DNA of 34,840 nucleotides from Candidatus Methanophagales archaeon. GTDB lineage: Archaea; Halobacteriota; Syntropharchaeia; Alkanophagales; Methanospirareceae. The DNA is taken from NCBI GenBank assembly GCA_017883965.1, contig JAFNKG010000021.1, positions 1 through 34,840 on the forward strand. Reading direction: 5' to 3'. The notes under the pieces are model-generated. The model saw nothing but the letters and a program-made list of their open reading frames with translations, did no database searches and was not told the DNA's origin. The position numbers and the translations under genes were made by a program. Shown in pieces: positions 16,675 to 23,883 of this stretch (position 1 is the first letter of the stretch; each line of letters starts with the position of its first letter).

Positions 16675-17844
16675 TCAAAATGCCTTCCTAACACACTCTT
16701 CCGTCTTGCACAACCTCACTTCCGCGCCTCCACAGAGAAGCGGCACATATCTCTGCATTTTACCTGAGTTTGTTAATACGCACCGATATCGCTCAAAAGC
16801 CGGCGAGACCACGAAACAGGTATCGCAAATTACCTTAACACCGTAACTCTCTATCTTCTGCACCACTTCCTGCATGCGCTGCTTTATCGCTCTTGCGGTG
16901 AATATGAAGAAATCCTTTCTTACTTTTCTTCCTTTACCTTCCACCCTCAAGAGTTCGTATATCCGTTGGAGTTCAAGTGAGGAGCAATGCGGACATCCAA
17001 TCGCTATCACGTCGGCTTCTTCATTTACCTCGTAAAACTTCTTCACATCGCCTTTTTCTATCTTTATTGTTTCAGCAGGTAATCCTATCGCATCAGCTTC
17101 GGGGGTTATTCCTTTTATATGATACATTCCTACGGAGCCTGTTGCTCCTATCGCGGCGGATAAATGCTTCAATTCGTCTTTGTTCGGAACAGAAGACGGA
17201 GGAAGTTCAACCAGCGGTATTTTGTTCCCTATGCGGTTCCCTATCAGGAATCCGAGAGCGCTGTAGTCTGCATCTACGAGGTCGCACTTCACACATACCC
17301 TTATCCCTGGTTCTCTATTTTCAGGTTGGTGAAGCCCGTAAAGAGGTGTTTTTCCTATAAGTGCAGCGGCAAGAGCAGAAGGTGCCCCTTCCATGTTCGT
17401 TCTCGCACCCAGAACAGAGTTAGCATATAAAACGGCAGATGATTCCGCCCAAGCAAGGTGCTCACCTCTTTTCGGCATCGGACCAGTGAGATAAGGAACG
17501 CAGGTGCATTCCGCAGAGATGCCCAATTTTTTATACGCTTCGAGCACTTCCTTTTGCTTATTTGCAAACGCCCTTGAAAGGCCTATCTCATTACGTTTTT
17601 CTATATCCATGCCGATGGGATTTAAAGTGCTTTTAACTCTTACAGTGCCTTCAAGGCTGTTTATGAATTCAAAAGCATCGCCTATGGTTTTGTAAGACGC
17701 GCCGGAGATGTGTGCGCTTTTTATCCGTATTAATTTTGAAGCATTGTTTATATCGCCGATTGCGACGAGTATCTCCATAGCCTTTTTCTTCGTCCAGCCC
17801 TCCTCTCCTTCGTATATCCGCTCTTCTTCTTTGGTGAGATGCAT
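16675..17844 (-). CDS. Aconitase-X large subunit (phosphomevalonate dehydratase type)
   Basis: 389 residues matching the AcnX catalytic domain. In archaea this is the large subunit of phosphomevalonate 5-dehydratase, which makes trans-anhydromevalonate 5-phosphate in the modified mevalonate route to isoprenoids. Visible features are the family N-terminus with LTKEEERIYEGEEG, CTCVPYLTGPMPKRGEHLAWAESSAVLYANSVLGARTNMEG, IGCPHCSSLEL and CDTCFVVSP, whose cysteines are the likely [4Fe-4S] ligands. The small subunit (DUF126) is often a separate gene and is not in this window. Divergent from the RHH gene across an 80-base region with a palindromic TATA. Bacterial AcnX members act on hydroxyproline derivatives, less likely here. 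Confidence 0.85.
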   Translation of the reverse strand: MHLTKEEERIYEGEEGWTKKKAMEILVAIGDINNASKLIRIKSAHISGASYKTIGDAFEFINSLEGTVRVKSTLNPIGMDIEKRNEIGLSRAFANKQKEVLEAYKKLGISAECTCVPYLTGPMPKRGEHLAWAESSAVLYANSVLGARTNMEGAPSALAAALIGKTPLYGLHQPENREPGIRVCVKCDLVDADYSALGFLIGNRIGNKIPLVELPPSSVPNKDELKHLSAAIGATGSVGMYHIKGITPEADAIGLPAETIKIEKGDVKKFYEVNEEADVIAIGCPHCSSLELQRIYELLRVEGKGRKVRKDFFIFTARAIKQRMQEVVQKIESYGVKVICDTCFVVSPAFERYRCVLTNSGKMQRYVPLLCGGAEVRLCKTEECVRKAF

Positions 17845-17877
17845 AGTATCTTAATCATTAATTAGAGGATAGATAGA

Positions 17878-17902
17878 AATATTTAAATATAACAAAGGTT
17901 AT
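17878..17902. promoter_or_regulatory. Divergent promoter with inverted repeat (AcnX / RHH protein)
   Basis: AATATTTAAATATA (17878-17891) is palindromic and lies 34-47 bases from each flanking start, so it may serve both genes. It runs into ATAAC-AAAG-GTTAT (17889-17902), an inverted repeat on the side of the RHH gene that could be an autoregulatory site for that protein. Confidence 0.4.
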
Positions 17903-17924
17903 AGTTATATCGGTGATAGCAAAA

Positions 17925-18146
17925 ATGGTAAAAGTATCTTTGGATTTAGAAGAAGGTTTGCATAAAGCGATAAGAAAGAAAGCGATAGATAAAGGGATAA
18001 CAATGAAAGCTTATCTAATTGAGCTTATCGAAAAAGGCAAAAGTATAGATGATAGTGAAGATATAGCGAAGGCGAATAAGGAAGAAGATGTAGAAGAAGG
18101 TGATGCTGTGGAAGAAGATCGTGCCTCTGAAATTATTAAGTTATAA
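17925..18146 (+). CDS. Ribbon-helix-helix (CopG-like) small protein
   Basis: 73 residues. The start VKVSLDLEEGLHKAIRKKAIDKGITMKAYLIELIEKG has the pattern of a ribbon-helix-helix DNA-binding domain: a beta strand with alternating hydrophobic residues, then two helices separated by a Gly turn. The C-terminal third is acidic (DDSEDI, EEDVEEGDAVEED), as in some antitoxins and partition proteins. The ATG at 17925 is preceded at good spacing by GGTGAT (17912-17917), which decides the start over an upstream in-frame GTG. No toxin follows. It is next to the recombinase island and may be its regulator or a stray antitoxin. Confidence 0.65.
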   Translation: MVKVSLDLEEGLHKAIRKKAIDKGITMKAYLIELIEKGKSIDDSEDIAKANKEEDVEEGDAVEEDRASEIIKL

Positions 18147-18504
18147 AGTATGACAAAAATTACAAAATTACTTTTAGATATCAGTAGTACCATACATATT
18201 AAAATAGCTGTGCTGTTTACAAATATATATACTCCAAAAAGTACATGTGTATTTATTATATATAACATAATTAAAGTAACAAAAAATATAAAAAAAGTGA
18301 GATATATCAATAATGCTTAAAGTGTTAGAGGGGTCAAAGCTATTGAAGAAGGATGTAGGTGCTGTTGTTAAGTCAGCGAAATGGCACAATGACTGAAAAA
18401 GTTAATATATGGAACAATGAAAATACCCATGAATGCTACAAACCTTTTTATTTCAAAAACCCATCGCATTTAACAGTAAAAGTAAAAAGAGGTGGTTTTT
18501 GAAG
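18147..18504 (+). other. A/T-rich intergenic region, no clear gene
   Basis: About 360 bases between the RHH gene and the resolvase. It contains a very A/T-rich stretch with several TATA-like runs, and a 27-codon open frame at 18313-18396 (MLKVLEGSKLL then KKDVGAVVKSAKWHND) that may be the leftover N-terminus of a gene cut by the island. An A/T-rich 56-codon frame at 18150-18320 has unconvincing composition. I recognise nothing certain. Confidence 0.4.
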
Positions 18505-19128
18505 ATGGGTAAGAAGGTGGATGTTTATGTGCGTGTCTCGACACCGAAACAGGAAGAGAGCCGAAATGAGCATATGCGGATATTAGAGGAATATTGTATG
18601 AGAAATGGATATGAAATCAATAGGATTTACATGGAAACCATCTCAGGGAGCAAAGATGCCCATTCACGACCGATGTTCAGGGAAATGATGAAGGATGTCG
18701 AGTCAGGAAAAATTGATGCCGTTGTCACATTAAAATTGGATAGATTCTCTCGTAGTTTAAAAGACTTATTGGATGCTATTGAAACATTTAAAAAGCATAA
18801 TGTTGGTTTCATTTGCGTGAATGATCCCATTGATACAACCACACCTCAAGGAACATTATTTCTTCAAATAATGGGTGCTCTTGCCGAATTTGAACGGGCA
18901 CTCATTTACGAGCGGACGAAAGTGGGCATAGAAAGGGCAAAACGTGAAGGGAAAGTGTGTCACAGACCTAAGAAGAATGTAAACCTCGATAGAGTTATTG
19001 ATCGCTATAAAAAAGGCATTCCGCTGACAGAAATTGCTGCTTACGAACACGTAAGCTACAGCACGCTCAGGAATAGACTGCGGGAAGCCGGTTATAAGAC
19101 CGGCAAGCAATTGGTTCAACGAGAGTGA
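18505..19128 (+). CDS. Serine recombinase (resolvase/invertase family)
   Basis: 207 residues, full length for a small serine resolvase. The N-terminal catalytic domain has VDVYVRVSTPKQEES, with the nucleophilic Ser in the YVRVST motif. It is followed by VVTLKLDRFSRSLKDLLDAIE, which supplies the conserved Arg cluster, and GALAEFERALIYERTKVGIERAKREGK, the long dimerisation/DNA-contact helix. A C-terminal helix-turn-helix follows (KGIPLTEIAAYEHVSYSTLRNRL). I chose ATG 18505 because GAGGTGG at 18489-18495 is a good ribosome binding site and the catalytic domain starts directly; the frame extends 24 codons upstream. It is followed 86 bases later by a tyrosine recombinase. A 3' remnant of a second, related resolvase lies at 19988-20044. 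Confidence 0.9.
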   Translation: MGKKVDVYVRVSTPKQEESRNEHMRILEEYCMRNGYEINRIYMETISGSKDAHSRPMFREMMKDVESGKIDAVVTLKLDRFSRSLKDLLDAIETFKKHNVGFICVNDPIDTTTPQGTLFLQIMGALAEFERALIYERTKVGIERAKREGKVCHRPKKNVNLDRVIDRYKKGIPLTEIAAYEHVSYSTLRNRLREAGYKTGKQLVQRE

Positions 19129-19214
19129 AAAATAAGGTAACCCTGTAAGGGGTTCTTTACCGTTTTACCGTGTTGGTGTGTACACCTGCCAAAAAAATAT
19201 GCATCAGGGTAAAC

Positions 19215-19787
19215 ATGAATGAGAAAATCCCTATATTAAAAGGTAAAAAAGTGAAAACACGAATATTACGCCCCTTTGAGTTCGAACTATTACGTGAGGG
19301 GGCAAAGAAAACGGAGAATAGGACACTTTTAGATGGTTGTCTTCTATTAGGTGCGAGATATAAAGAATGCACGAAGATTCAAAATAACTCCAAATGGTTC
19401 GATGGAAATTTTGTACACCTTCCCTCAGAAGCACACCAAAAGTTAAAGAGAAAACAAATAGAGCGGTGGATAAGATTAAGCTCTATGGGGAAGACAATCA
19501 TGCCTTATTTCTTTGAAAATAGAAAGCGACTTCCTTCTATTCAAGCGTGGGATTATTCTTTAAGTGAATGGGGAAAAAAAGGAGGGTTAGATGTTACTGG
19601 TATATCCGCAAGAGCTTTAAGAAAGACTTATGAAAGTTGGTTGATCTTTTACTATCCTGAAGCCACCAATTTAATTTATCTATCTCAAGGGCATACTACC
19701 CTTACATCATTACAACACTACATAAACTTACCTTTCCTTGAAGAAGATAAAAAGGATATGAAAAGATGGGTTGAAGGGTGGCTGTAA
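19215..19787 (+). CDS. Single-domain archaeal tyrosine recombinase (virus/plasmid integrase type)
   Basis: 190 residues. It corresponds to a catalytic domain without the usual N-terminal core-binding domain, as in a group of archaeal virus and plasmid integrases. Catalytic residues are Arg48 in LLLGARYKECTKI, Arg136 in the signature ALRKTYESWL, His160 in SQGHTTLTSLQHY, and nucleophile Tyr169 in HYINLPF. The C-terminal FLEEDKKDMKRWVEGWL matches this group's tail. The usual box II His is an Arg (Arg133). ATG 19215 begins the conserved domain; an upstream in-frame start at 19170 is possible. Placed directly after a serine resolvase, it suggests an integrated plasmid or virus remnant. I do not see a tRNA attachment site. 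Confidence 0.8.
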   Translation: MNEKIPILKGKKVKTRILRPFEFELLREGAKKTENRTLLDGCLLLGARYKECTKIQNNSKWFDGNFVHLPSEAHQKLKRKQIERWIRLSSMGKTIMPYFFENRKRLPSIQAWDYSLSEWGKKGGLDVTGISARALRKTYESWLIFYYPEATNLIYLSQGHTTLTSLQHYINLPFLEEDKKDMKRWVEGWL

Positions 19788-19961
19788 ACAACCTACACCT
19801 CCAGCAATAATAATAGCATAGAACGTAAATATGAAAACCTCAAATTAATTTTAACTATTATTAAAACTTCAAACCTTTTTGGTGAAACATAGTTGTAATG
19901 AAAGTCCTTGAGAAGTACCTTAATAGTATTTTGTACTTTCTCCTTTGCCTTTTTAGATACT

Positions 19962-19986
19962 TTGAAGTTTTATATTAAAACTTCAA
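19962..19986. repeat. Perfect 11-bp hairpin overlapping a direct repeat
   Basis: Arms TTGAAGTTTTA and TAAAACTTCAA are exact reverse complements around the loop TAT. The right arm is part of the 14-base direct repeat found 115 bases upstream at 19858-19871. It ends one base before the resolvase remnant begins, so it may mark the end of an element. Confidence 0.75.
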
Positions 19987-19987
19987 G

Positions 19988-20044
19988 GTATACAGCACTT
20001 TAGGGAACAGACTCCGTGAGGCAGGTATTAAGCTGAAAAGATAA
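19988..20044 (+). pseudogene. 3' remnant of a second serine resolvase
   Basis: Translates as VYSTLGNRLREAGIKLKR then stop. It aligns with the C-terminal helix-turn-helix of the intact resolvase (VSYSTLRNRLREAGYKTGK, ending before 19128). Only the last ~18 codons survive, and the sequence upstream is unrelated. This shows that another resolvase gene once lay here and was cut at about 19987. Confidence 0.65.
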
Positions 20045-20342
20045 TGATTTTTCGGGCAGCCTAAAAATTTTAAATCCTGCTACCTCTCAGCCTCTTTCAT
20101 ATTTTTATTTTAAGCAAATTTTCTATCGCATCACGATATTTTCTATTACTTATCATTTTTTCTTTTATTATATCGCAAATATGAGTTTTGTTTTTTTGTC
20201 ATCTAAAAATAGGGCTTGTTCAACGTTCTATTCGTTTCAAGAACGATGTAGAGAGGCTCGTTTACTTTATAGCCAGCATAGAGAAGAAAAAAGAGGGGCG
20301 AATGGGTGAGAAACATACGCATGGGAATTTTTAAAAGCGTAA

Positions 20343-20432
20343 TTGTTTACCGCTGAGCCCGCAGAGAACACAGATAGTCAGAAAAATCATTTATCTCATC
20401 TCAGCGCTCTCCGTGATCTCGGCGGTAAACAA
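20343..20432. repeat. 90-bp MITE-like unit, internally deleted GxxExxY element (copy A)
   Basis: Both ends begin with TTGTTTACCGC as inverted copies, and similarity continues inward for ~30 bases (GAG..C.GAGA.C..GA). Inside, read on the minus strand, it keeps the ATG region and the tail matching the end of the fuller copy B at 21812-22020, while the coding middle is gone. It sits just downstream of ilvC. Confidence 0.6.
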
Positions 20433-20457
20433 ATATTTTAAAGTTTTTACGTCTATA

Positions 20458-21447
20458 CTATCTCGCAGTCTGAAAAAGCGCTCTTATCCTCCGTCCAACC
20501 ACTTCTATCTGCTCCTCTTTCTCCTTCGCTCTTTGCTCATTTAAGAATTTCATCCCGTCTTCGCTTTCCTTACGCCATTCCGCGGCGAACTTACCCGCCT
20601 CTATCTCTTCCCATATCTTCTTCATCTCCGCCTTTGTTGCCGCTGATATTATCCTCGAACCCCTCGTTCTGCCCCCGAACTCCGCGGTATTGGACACCAT
20701 CTGCCACATGAATCCCATACCTCCCTGCTGTATCAGATCAGTGATAAGCTTTAACTCGTGCAGACATTCGAAATACGCTATCTCTGGCTGGTAGCCCTTT
20801 TCAACGAGCGTTTCAAATCCTGCTTTTATTAATTCCGAGACACCACCGCAGAGAACGACCTGCTCACCGAATAAATCGCTTGTGGTTTCTTCGTAGAACG
20901 TGGTTTCGAGCACGCCGGGCTTTGTGAACTTCATCGCTTTTGCCATTGCCAGCGCTATCTCTTTCGCCTTTCCTGAGAAATCCTGCTCCACTGCTATTAA
21001 TGCAGGAACGCCGAACCCCTCTTTGTAAAGCTGTCTTACCATATATCCAGGTCCTTTCGGTGCGACCATTATCAAATCAATGTCCTCCGGTGGTTTTATC
21101 CAGCCGAAGGTTATGTTAAATCCATGCGAGAAGCCCAGAACCTTACCTTCGCTGAGGTATGGTTTTATACTCGCTTCATATACCTGCGATTGAACCTCGT
21201 CCGGCACGAGCATGTGTATTATATCAGCTTTTTCGGTGGCATCTTCGATTGCTGAAACTTTCAATCCATCCGATTTCGCCTTCGACCAGCTCTTTCCGCC
21301 TTCTCTCAATCCCACAACCACGTCTATCCCGGAATCGTGCAAATTCTGCGCCTGCGCAGACCCCTGGTTCCCGTATCCCATCACTGCTACCGTTTTGCCC
21401 GACAGCACGCTCAAATCCGCATCCCCATCATAATACAATTTCGCCAT
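20458..21447 (-). CDS. ilvC: Ketol-acid reductoisomerase, class I
   Basis: 329 residues, the short class I form. It converts acetolactate to dihydroxyisovalerate (and the isoleucine analogue) using NAD(P)H and Mg. The Rossmann glycine motif GYGNQG is at residues 24-29. Other blocks are SHGFNITFGWIKPP, APKGPG, the metal-binding DLFGEQVVLCGGVSELI, and the C-terminal GFMWQMVSNTAEFGGRTRG with SRIISAATKAEMKK. It starts 25 bases after the SemiSWEET gene on the same strand, so the two may be co-transcribed, although GATATAATTTTAATA at the junction could be its own TATA. It belongs to the same pathway as ilvD and ilvN further right on this strand. Confidence 0.96.
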   Translation of the reverse strand: MAKLYYDGDADLSVLSGKTVAVMGYGNQGSAQAQNLHDSGIDVVVGLREGGKSWSKAKSDGLKVSAIEDATEKADIIHMLVPDEVQSQVYEASIKPYLSEGKVLGFSHGFNITFGWIKPPEDIDLIMVAPKGPGYMVRQLYKEGFGVPALIAVEQDFSGKAKEIALAMAKAMKFTKPGVLETTFYEETTSDLFGEQVVLCGGVSELIKAGFETLVEKGYQPEIAYFECLHELKLITDLIQQGGMGFMWQMVSNTAEFGGRTRGSRIISAATKAEMKKIWEEIEAGKFAAEWRKESEDGMKFLNEQRAKEKEEQIEVVGRRIRALFQTAR

Positions 21448-21472
21448 TTTTCGGTCTTCTCCATTATTAAAA

Positions 21473-21757
21473 TTATATCCGCTCTTTCGGTATTGTTCTT
21501 CTTTGATTAGAATAACTAGCTTTCATAAAAATTAATAAGGTGTTACAGCCAACTCCCATAACATTCGTAAGTATAACCGGGATAGAACCAATATGAATCC
21601 CGTATAGAATCCATAAGAGCATCCCCGAACCCATGAACGACATCAAAAGATACGAAAGGTCATCAAGTTTCTTGGTTCTATAACCTTTCAACATCTGCGG
21701 GATAAAACTGGATATGCATATAAAACCCGCTGTTAAGCCCAGAATTGTCCAGAACAT
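21473..21757 (-). CDS. SemiSWEET-type PQ-loop small transporter
   Basis: 94 residues with three hydrophobic helices (about 3-20, 38-56, 60-80). The diagnostic PQ motif is in helix 1 (CISSFIPQMLKGYRTKKLDDLSY), the form found in bacterial and archaeal SemiSWEET proteins, which dimerise to carry small sugars or other metabolites. The substrate here is unknown. It precedes ilvC by 25 bases. A TATA-like TTTTAAGT on the minus strand ~25-30 bases before the ATG suggests a leaderless start. Confidence 0.85.
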   Translation of the reverse strand: MFWTILGLTAGFICISSFIPQMLKGYRTKKLDDLSYLLMSFMGSGMLLWILYGIHIGSIPVILTNVMGVGCNTLLIFMKASYSNQRRTIPKERI

Positions 21758-21811
21758 AGTTAGACTTATTGTTTGTATTTACTTAAAAGCATTCTATTAA
21801 AATCCAGATAC

Positions 21812-22020
21812 TTGTTTACCGCTGAGCCCACAGAGAACACAGAGAGTCAGGAAAATCGTTCATCACTCGGCGAATACCGTCTTTCAGTATCTTGACATTG
21901 AAGTTGATCAGTAAGCCGACCTTGCAGCCTGAAGCGCCAATAATACTTTCCGTTATCCTGTTGATGTTGACTCTCTCTTTTTCCGTCATCTCCGCGCTCT
22001 CCGCGCTCTCGGCGGTACAA
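21812..22020 (-). mobile_element. 209-bp MITE-like unit carrying a deleted GxxExxY gene (copy B)
   Basis: The left end reads TTGTTTACCGCTGAGCCCAC. The right end, read inward on the minus strand, contains the related ACCGCCGAGAGCGCGGAG, so the unit has imperfect inverted ends like copy A (20343-20432). The interior encodes a GxxExxY-family protein with its middle removed (see 21816-21989). No target duplication is evident. It occupies the gap between the SemiSWEET and AEC transporter genes. Confidence 0.55.
21816..21989 (-). pseudogene. GxxExxY-family protein with in-frame internal deletion
   Basis: A 57-codon frame starting at the ATG at 21989. The N-terminus MTEKERVNINRITESIIGA corresponds to the start of GxxExxY proteins. 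It then jumps to GCKVGLLINFNVKILKDGIRR, which is their C-terminus. The intervening ~70-80 residues, including the family's GxxExxY and PD-(D/E)XK-like core, are missing, with the frame kept. The tail (DSLCSLWAQR) is translated from the element's inverted end. It is not expected to be enzymatically active. Confidence 0.7.
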
Positions 22021-22035
22021 ATACAAATTGCTTTA

Positions 22036-22902
22036 TTATATAATAGACAATATTAGCGGTATAGAGAGCATACTGAGAACAGTGGTAATAAAAACAACAG
22101 AAGCGACTAAAGAAGCGTCTCTTTCGTATTTGGCTGATAATATCATTGCCATAACGGCGGAAGGCATTGCTGCTTGAAGCAATATGATATTTTTTACTAA
22201 TCCGTCTATGGAAAATAGTTTAATTATCAAGAACGCAACTAAAAAACCACCAAGAAGCCGGAATACAGAAGCGAGAAATGCTATTTTTGCATCGCTTATT
22301 TTTATTTCCGTCAGTTTATAGCCGAGCACGAGTAATGCTAATGGAATAGTAACCATCCCGATCATCTCTATTGGTGTGAATATTACTTCCGGGATTGGAA
22401 TTTTTAAGAGATTGAATACTAAGCCAATCACCACTGCGTATAGTAACGGAACTTTGAATGCTTCTTGTATCTCATTTTTGTGCTGCACGATATAGATGCC
22501 GAGGCTGAAGATAACCAAAGAGTTCATCATATCATAGACAACAGCTCGTGACAAACCGTCCATGCCGAATGCGAATAATGCAACGGGATAGCCTAAATAA
22601 CTCGTATTTCCAAAGACCATTGGTAAATATAACCCTTTTTTGTCTGAATTTGTTAGTTTTAAGAGTAGGAAAACAAAAAGAGCCATAATGAGGATGATTG
22701 CTAATGCTGCGCCGGCTATTGTTGTAAAATCGGCTATGTTAATATCACTGCTTGAGATAGACGAGAAGATTAAACACGGGGCTGATATATAGACGATTAC
22801 ATCAATCAGGGTTTGAATATCCAATTTTTTAATTCTTCCAATAGCATACCCGACTAAAATGATTGAGAATACCGGGATTACTGTTTGTAATATTACTTGC
22901 AT
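22036..22902 (-). CDS. AEC-family permease (auxin efflux carrier type)
   Basis: 288 residues with about ten hydrophobic helices, typical of the AEC (PF03547) secondary transporter family. Recognised from the N-terminal VIPVFSIILVGYAIGRIKKL, helix 4 with GNTSYLGYPVALFAFG, the mid-protein IEMIGMVTIPLALLVLGYKL, and the C-terminal LLQAAMPSAVMAMILSAKYERDASLVAS. Prokaryotic members export or take up malate, malonate or amino acids; the substrate here cannot be told. A minus-strand TTTTTAATC ~25-33 bases before the ATG suggests a leaderless transcript. It is divergent from the methyltransferase. Confidence 0.85.
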   Translation of the reverse strand: MQVILQTVIPVFSIILVGYAIGRIKKLDIQTLIDVIVYISAPCLIFSSISSSDINIADFTTIAGAALAIILIMALFVFLLLKLTNSDKKGLYLPMVFGNTSYLGYPVALFAFGMDGLSRAVVYDMMNSLVIFSLGIYIVQHKNEIQEAFKVPLLYAVVIGLVFNLLKIPIPEVIFTPIEMIGMVTIPLALLVLGYKLTEIKISDAKIAFLASVFRLLGGFLVAFLIIKLFSIDGLVKNIILLQAAMPSAVMAMILSAKYERDASLVASVVFITTVLSMLSIPLILSII

Positions 22903-23030
22903 AGAGAAAAAGATTTGGGTGTGTGATTAAAAATTTGTTGGTTTACGTAGCATAATTTTATTATACTGGTGCGGTATATACTTTTTCTTCAGGTGTCTCT
23001 TCTCCAAAGTATAGTCTAAAAATCAGTATC

Positions 23031-23693
23031 ATGAAAAAACTTTTGAAAATTGAAAGCATTCCTAACCCTGGAGCGCGGGTATATTCATGGCTTGCGAGAA
23101 AAAGTCCGCCGCTAAGATATTTGTGTAAAGAGGTAGCAGAAGAGATCATCACAAAGACATCTTCTGGAAGAATACTGGATGCAGGTACAGGTCCGGGCTA
23201 TCTTCCCCTCGAGATTGTTAAGAGAGCCCCGGATTTAGAAATAATCGGCATTGACATCTCGCCAGCTATGGTGGAGATAGCGCGTAAAAATGCAGAAAAT
23301 AAAGGATTCTCTGACCGCGGCGTGAGGTTTCAACGTGCCGATGCAGCAAATCTACCTTTTGAGGATGGATATTTTGACTTGGTAGTAAGCACGCTCAGCT
23401 TACATCACTGGTTAAGACCCGCCGAATGCATAAAGGAGATCCATCGTGTTCTTAAAACGAATGGTGAAGCCTGGATTTATGATATAAGGCGTGACACCAC
23501 AAAAGAAATAAACGCAGAGGTAATAAGCCGGTATGGCAGGTTTTTAGCTTTTCTTTTCCTCAACATAGTCCGGGCTCACTCTTCCGTGACATTGCGGGAG
23601 ATTGAAGAGATTCTTTCTTCACCTGAAATAGGCTTTTCTCGAAAAAACGTGGTTGATAAAGGGGTTATCATTAAACTGCAACTGGTAAAATAG
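23031..23693 (+). CDS. Class I SAM-dependent methyltransferase (type 11)
   Basis: 220 residues. Motif I is ILDAGTGPGYLPLEIV; motif II region IIGIDISPAMVEIARKNAE; motif III ADAANLPFEDGYFDLVVS; then LSLHHWLRPAECIKEIHRVLKTNGEAWIYDI. The N-terminal ~45 residues and C-terminal ~60 give no substrate clue. It resembles the UbiE/ArsM-like small-molecule methyltransferases. It stands alone between two unrelated genes. Confidence 0.85.
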   Translation: MKKLLKIESIPNPGARVYSWLARKSPPLRYLCKEVAEEIITKTSSGRILDAGTGPGYLPLEIVKRAPDLEIIGIDISPAMVEIARKNAENKGFSDRGVRFQRADAANLPFEDGYFDLVVSTLSLHHWLRPAECIKEIHRVLKTNGEAWIYDIRRDTTKEINAEVISRYGRFLAFLFLNIVRAHSSVTLREIEEILSSPEIGFSRKNVVDKGVIIKLQLVK

Positions 23694-23765
23694 TGGAGGT
23701 GCATTAAACCGCAACGCGAAGGTACGCTTAATAAGCGAAGATGTTAAAAAAATAAAAATATCGAA

Positions 23766-23776
23766 AAGCTTTTATA
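23766..23776 (+). promoter_or_regulatory. TATA-like element of the large surface protein gene
   Basis: AGCTTTTATAC lies ~108-118 bases before the ATG chosen at 23884. Transcription ~25 bases downstream would leave a leader of ~80 bases containing GGATGTGA. Assigned by similarity to archaeal TATA boxes. Confidence 0.35.
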
Positions 23777-23883
23777 CACCTTAAGATAACTAAGATTCAC
23801 AATCATTCCCCATCTTTCAGCGTTTTATCCGTTGATTGATGGGAATTATCCTTACTGGAGTAAATATAAAGGATGTGAAAAAA

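Larger units (their letters stand above)
19788..20342. other. Non-coding tail of the recombinase island with gene remnants
   Basis: No intact gene is visible. It holds a 14-base direct repeat TATTAAAACTTCAA (19858-19871 and 19973-19986), a perfect hairpin (19962-19986) and a resolvase 3' remnant (19988-20044). Two short open stretches look protein-like but have no start or recognisable family: plus strand ~20213-20334 (RFKNDVERLVYFIASIEKKK) and minus strand ~20097-20200 (KEKMISNRKYRDAIENLLK). These may be decayed genes. Confidence 0.4.

Noticed and set aside
18150-18320. 56-codon open frame after the RHH gene
   Set aside because: It is very A/T-rich with many Ile, Lys and Asn codons and no ribosome binding site; it looks like non-coding A/T-rich DNA.
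19086-19103. GCCGGT...ACCGGC hairpin at the end of the resolvase gene
   Set aside because: It lies inside the coding sequence for the conserved C-terminal residues and has no T-run; probably incidental.
19139-19172. Inverted and short direct repeats (AACCC/GGGTT, TACCG) before the tyrosine recombinase
   Set aside because: Arms are only five bases and fit no known attachment-site layout; no second copy found in the window.
20200-20334. Possible transposase fragment (RFKNDVERLVYFIASIEKKK)
   Set aside because: Protein-like but without a start, a catalytic motif or a family match I can name; kept only as a note in the intergenic entry.
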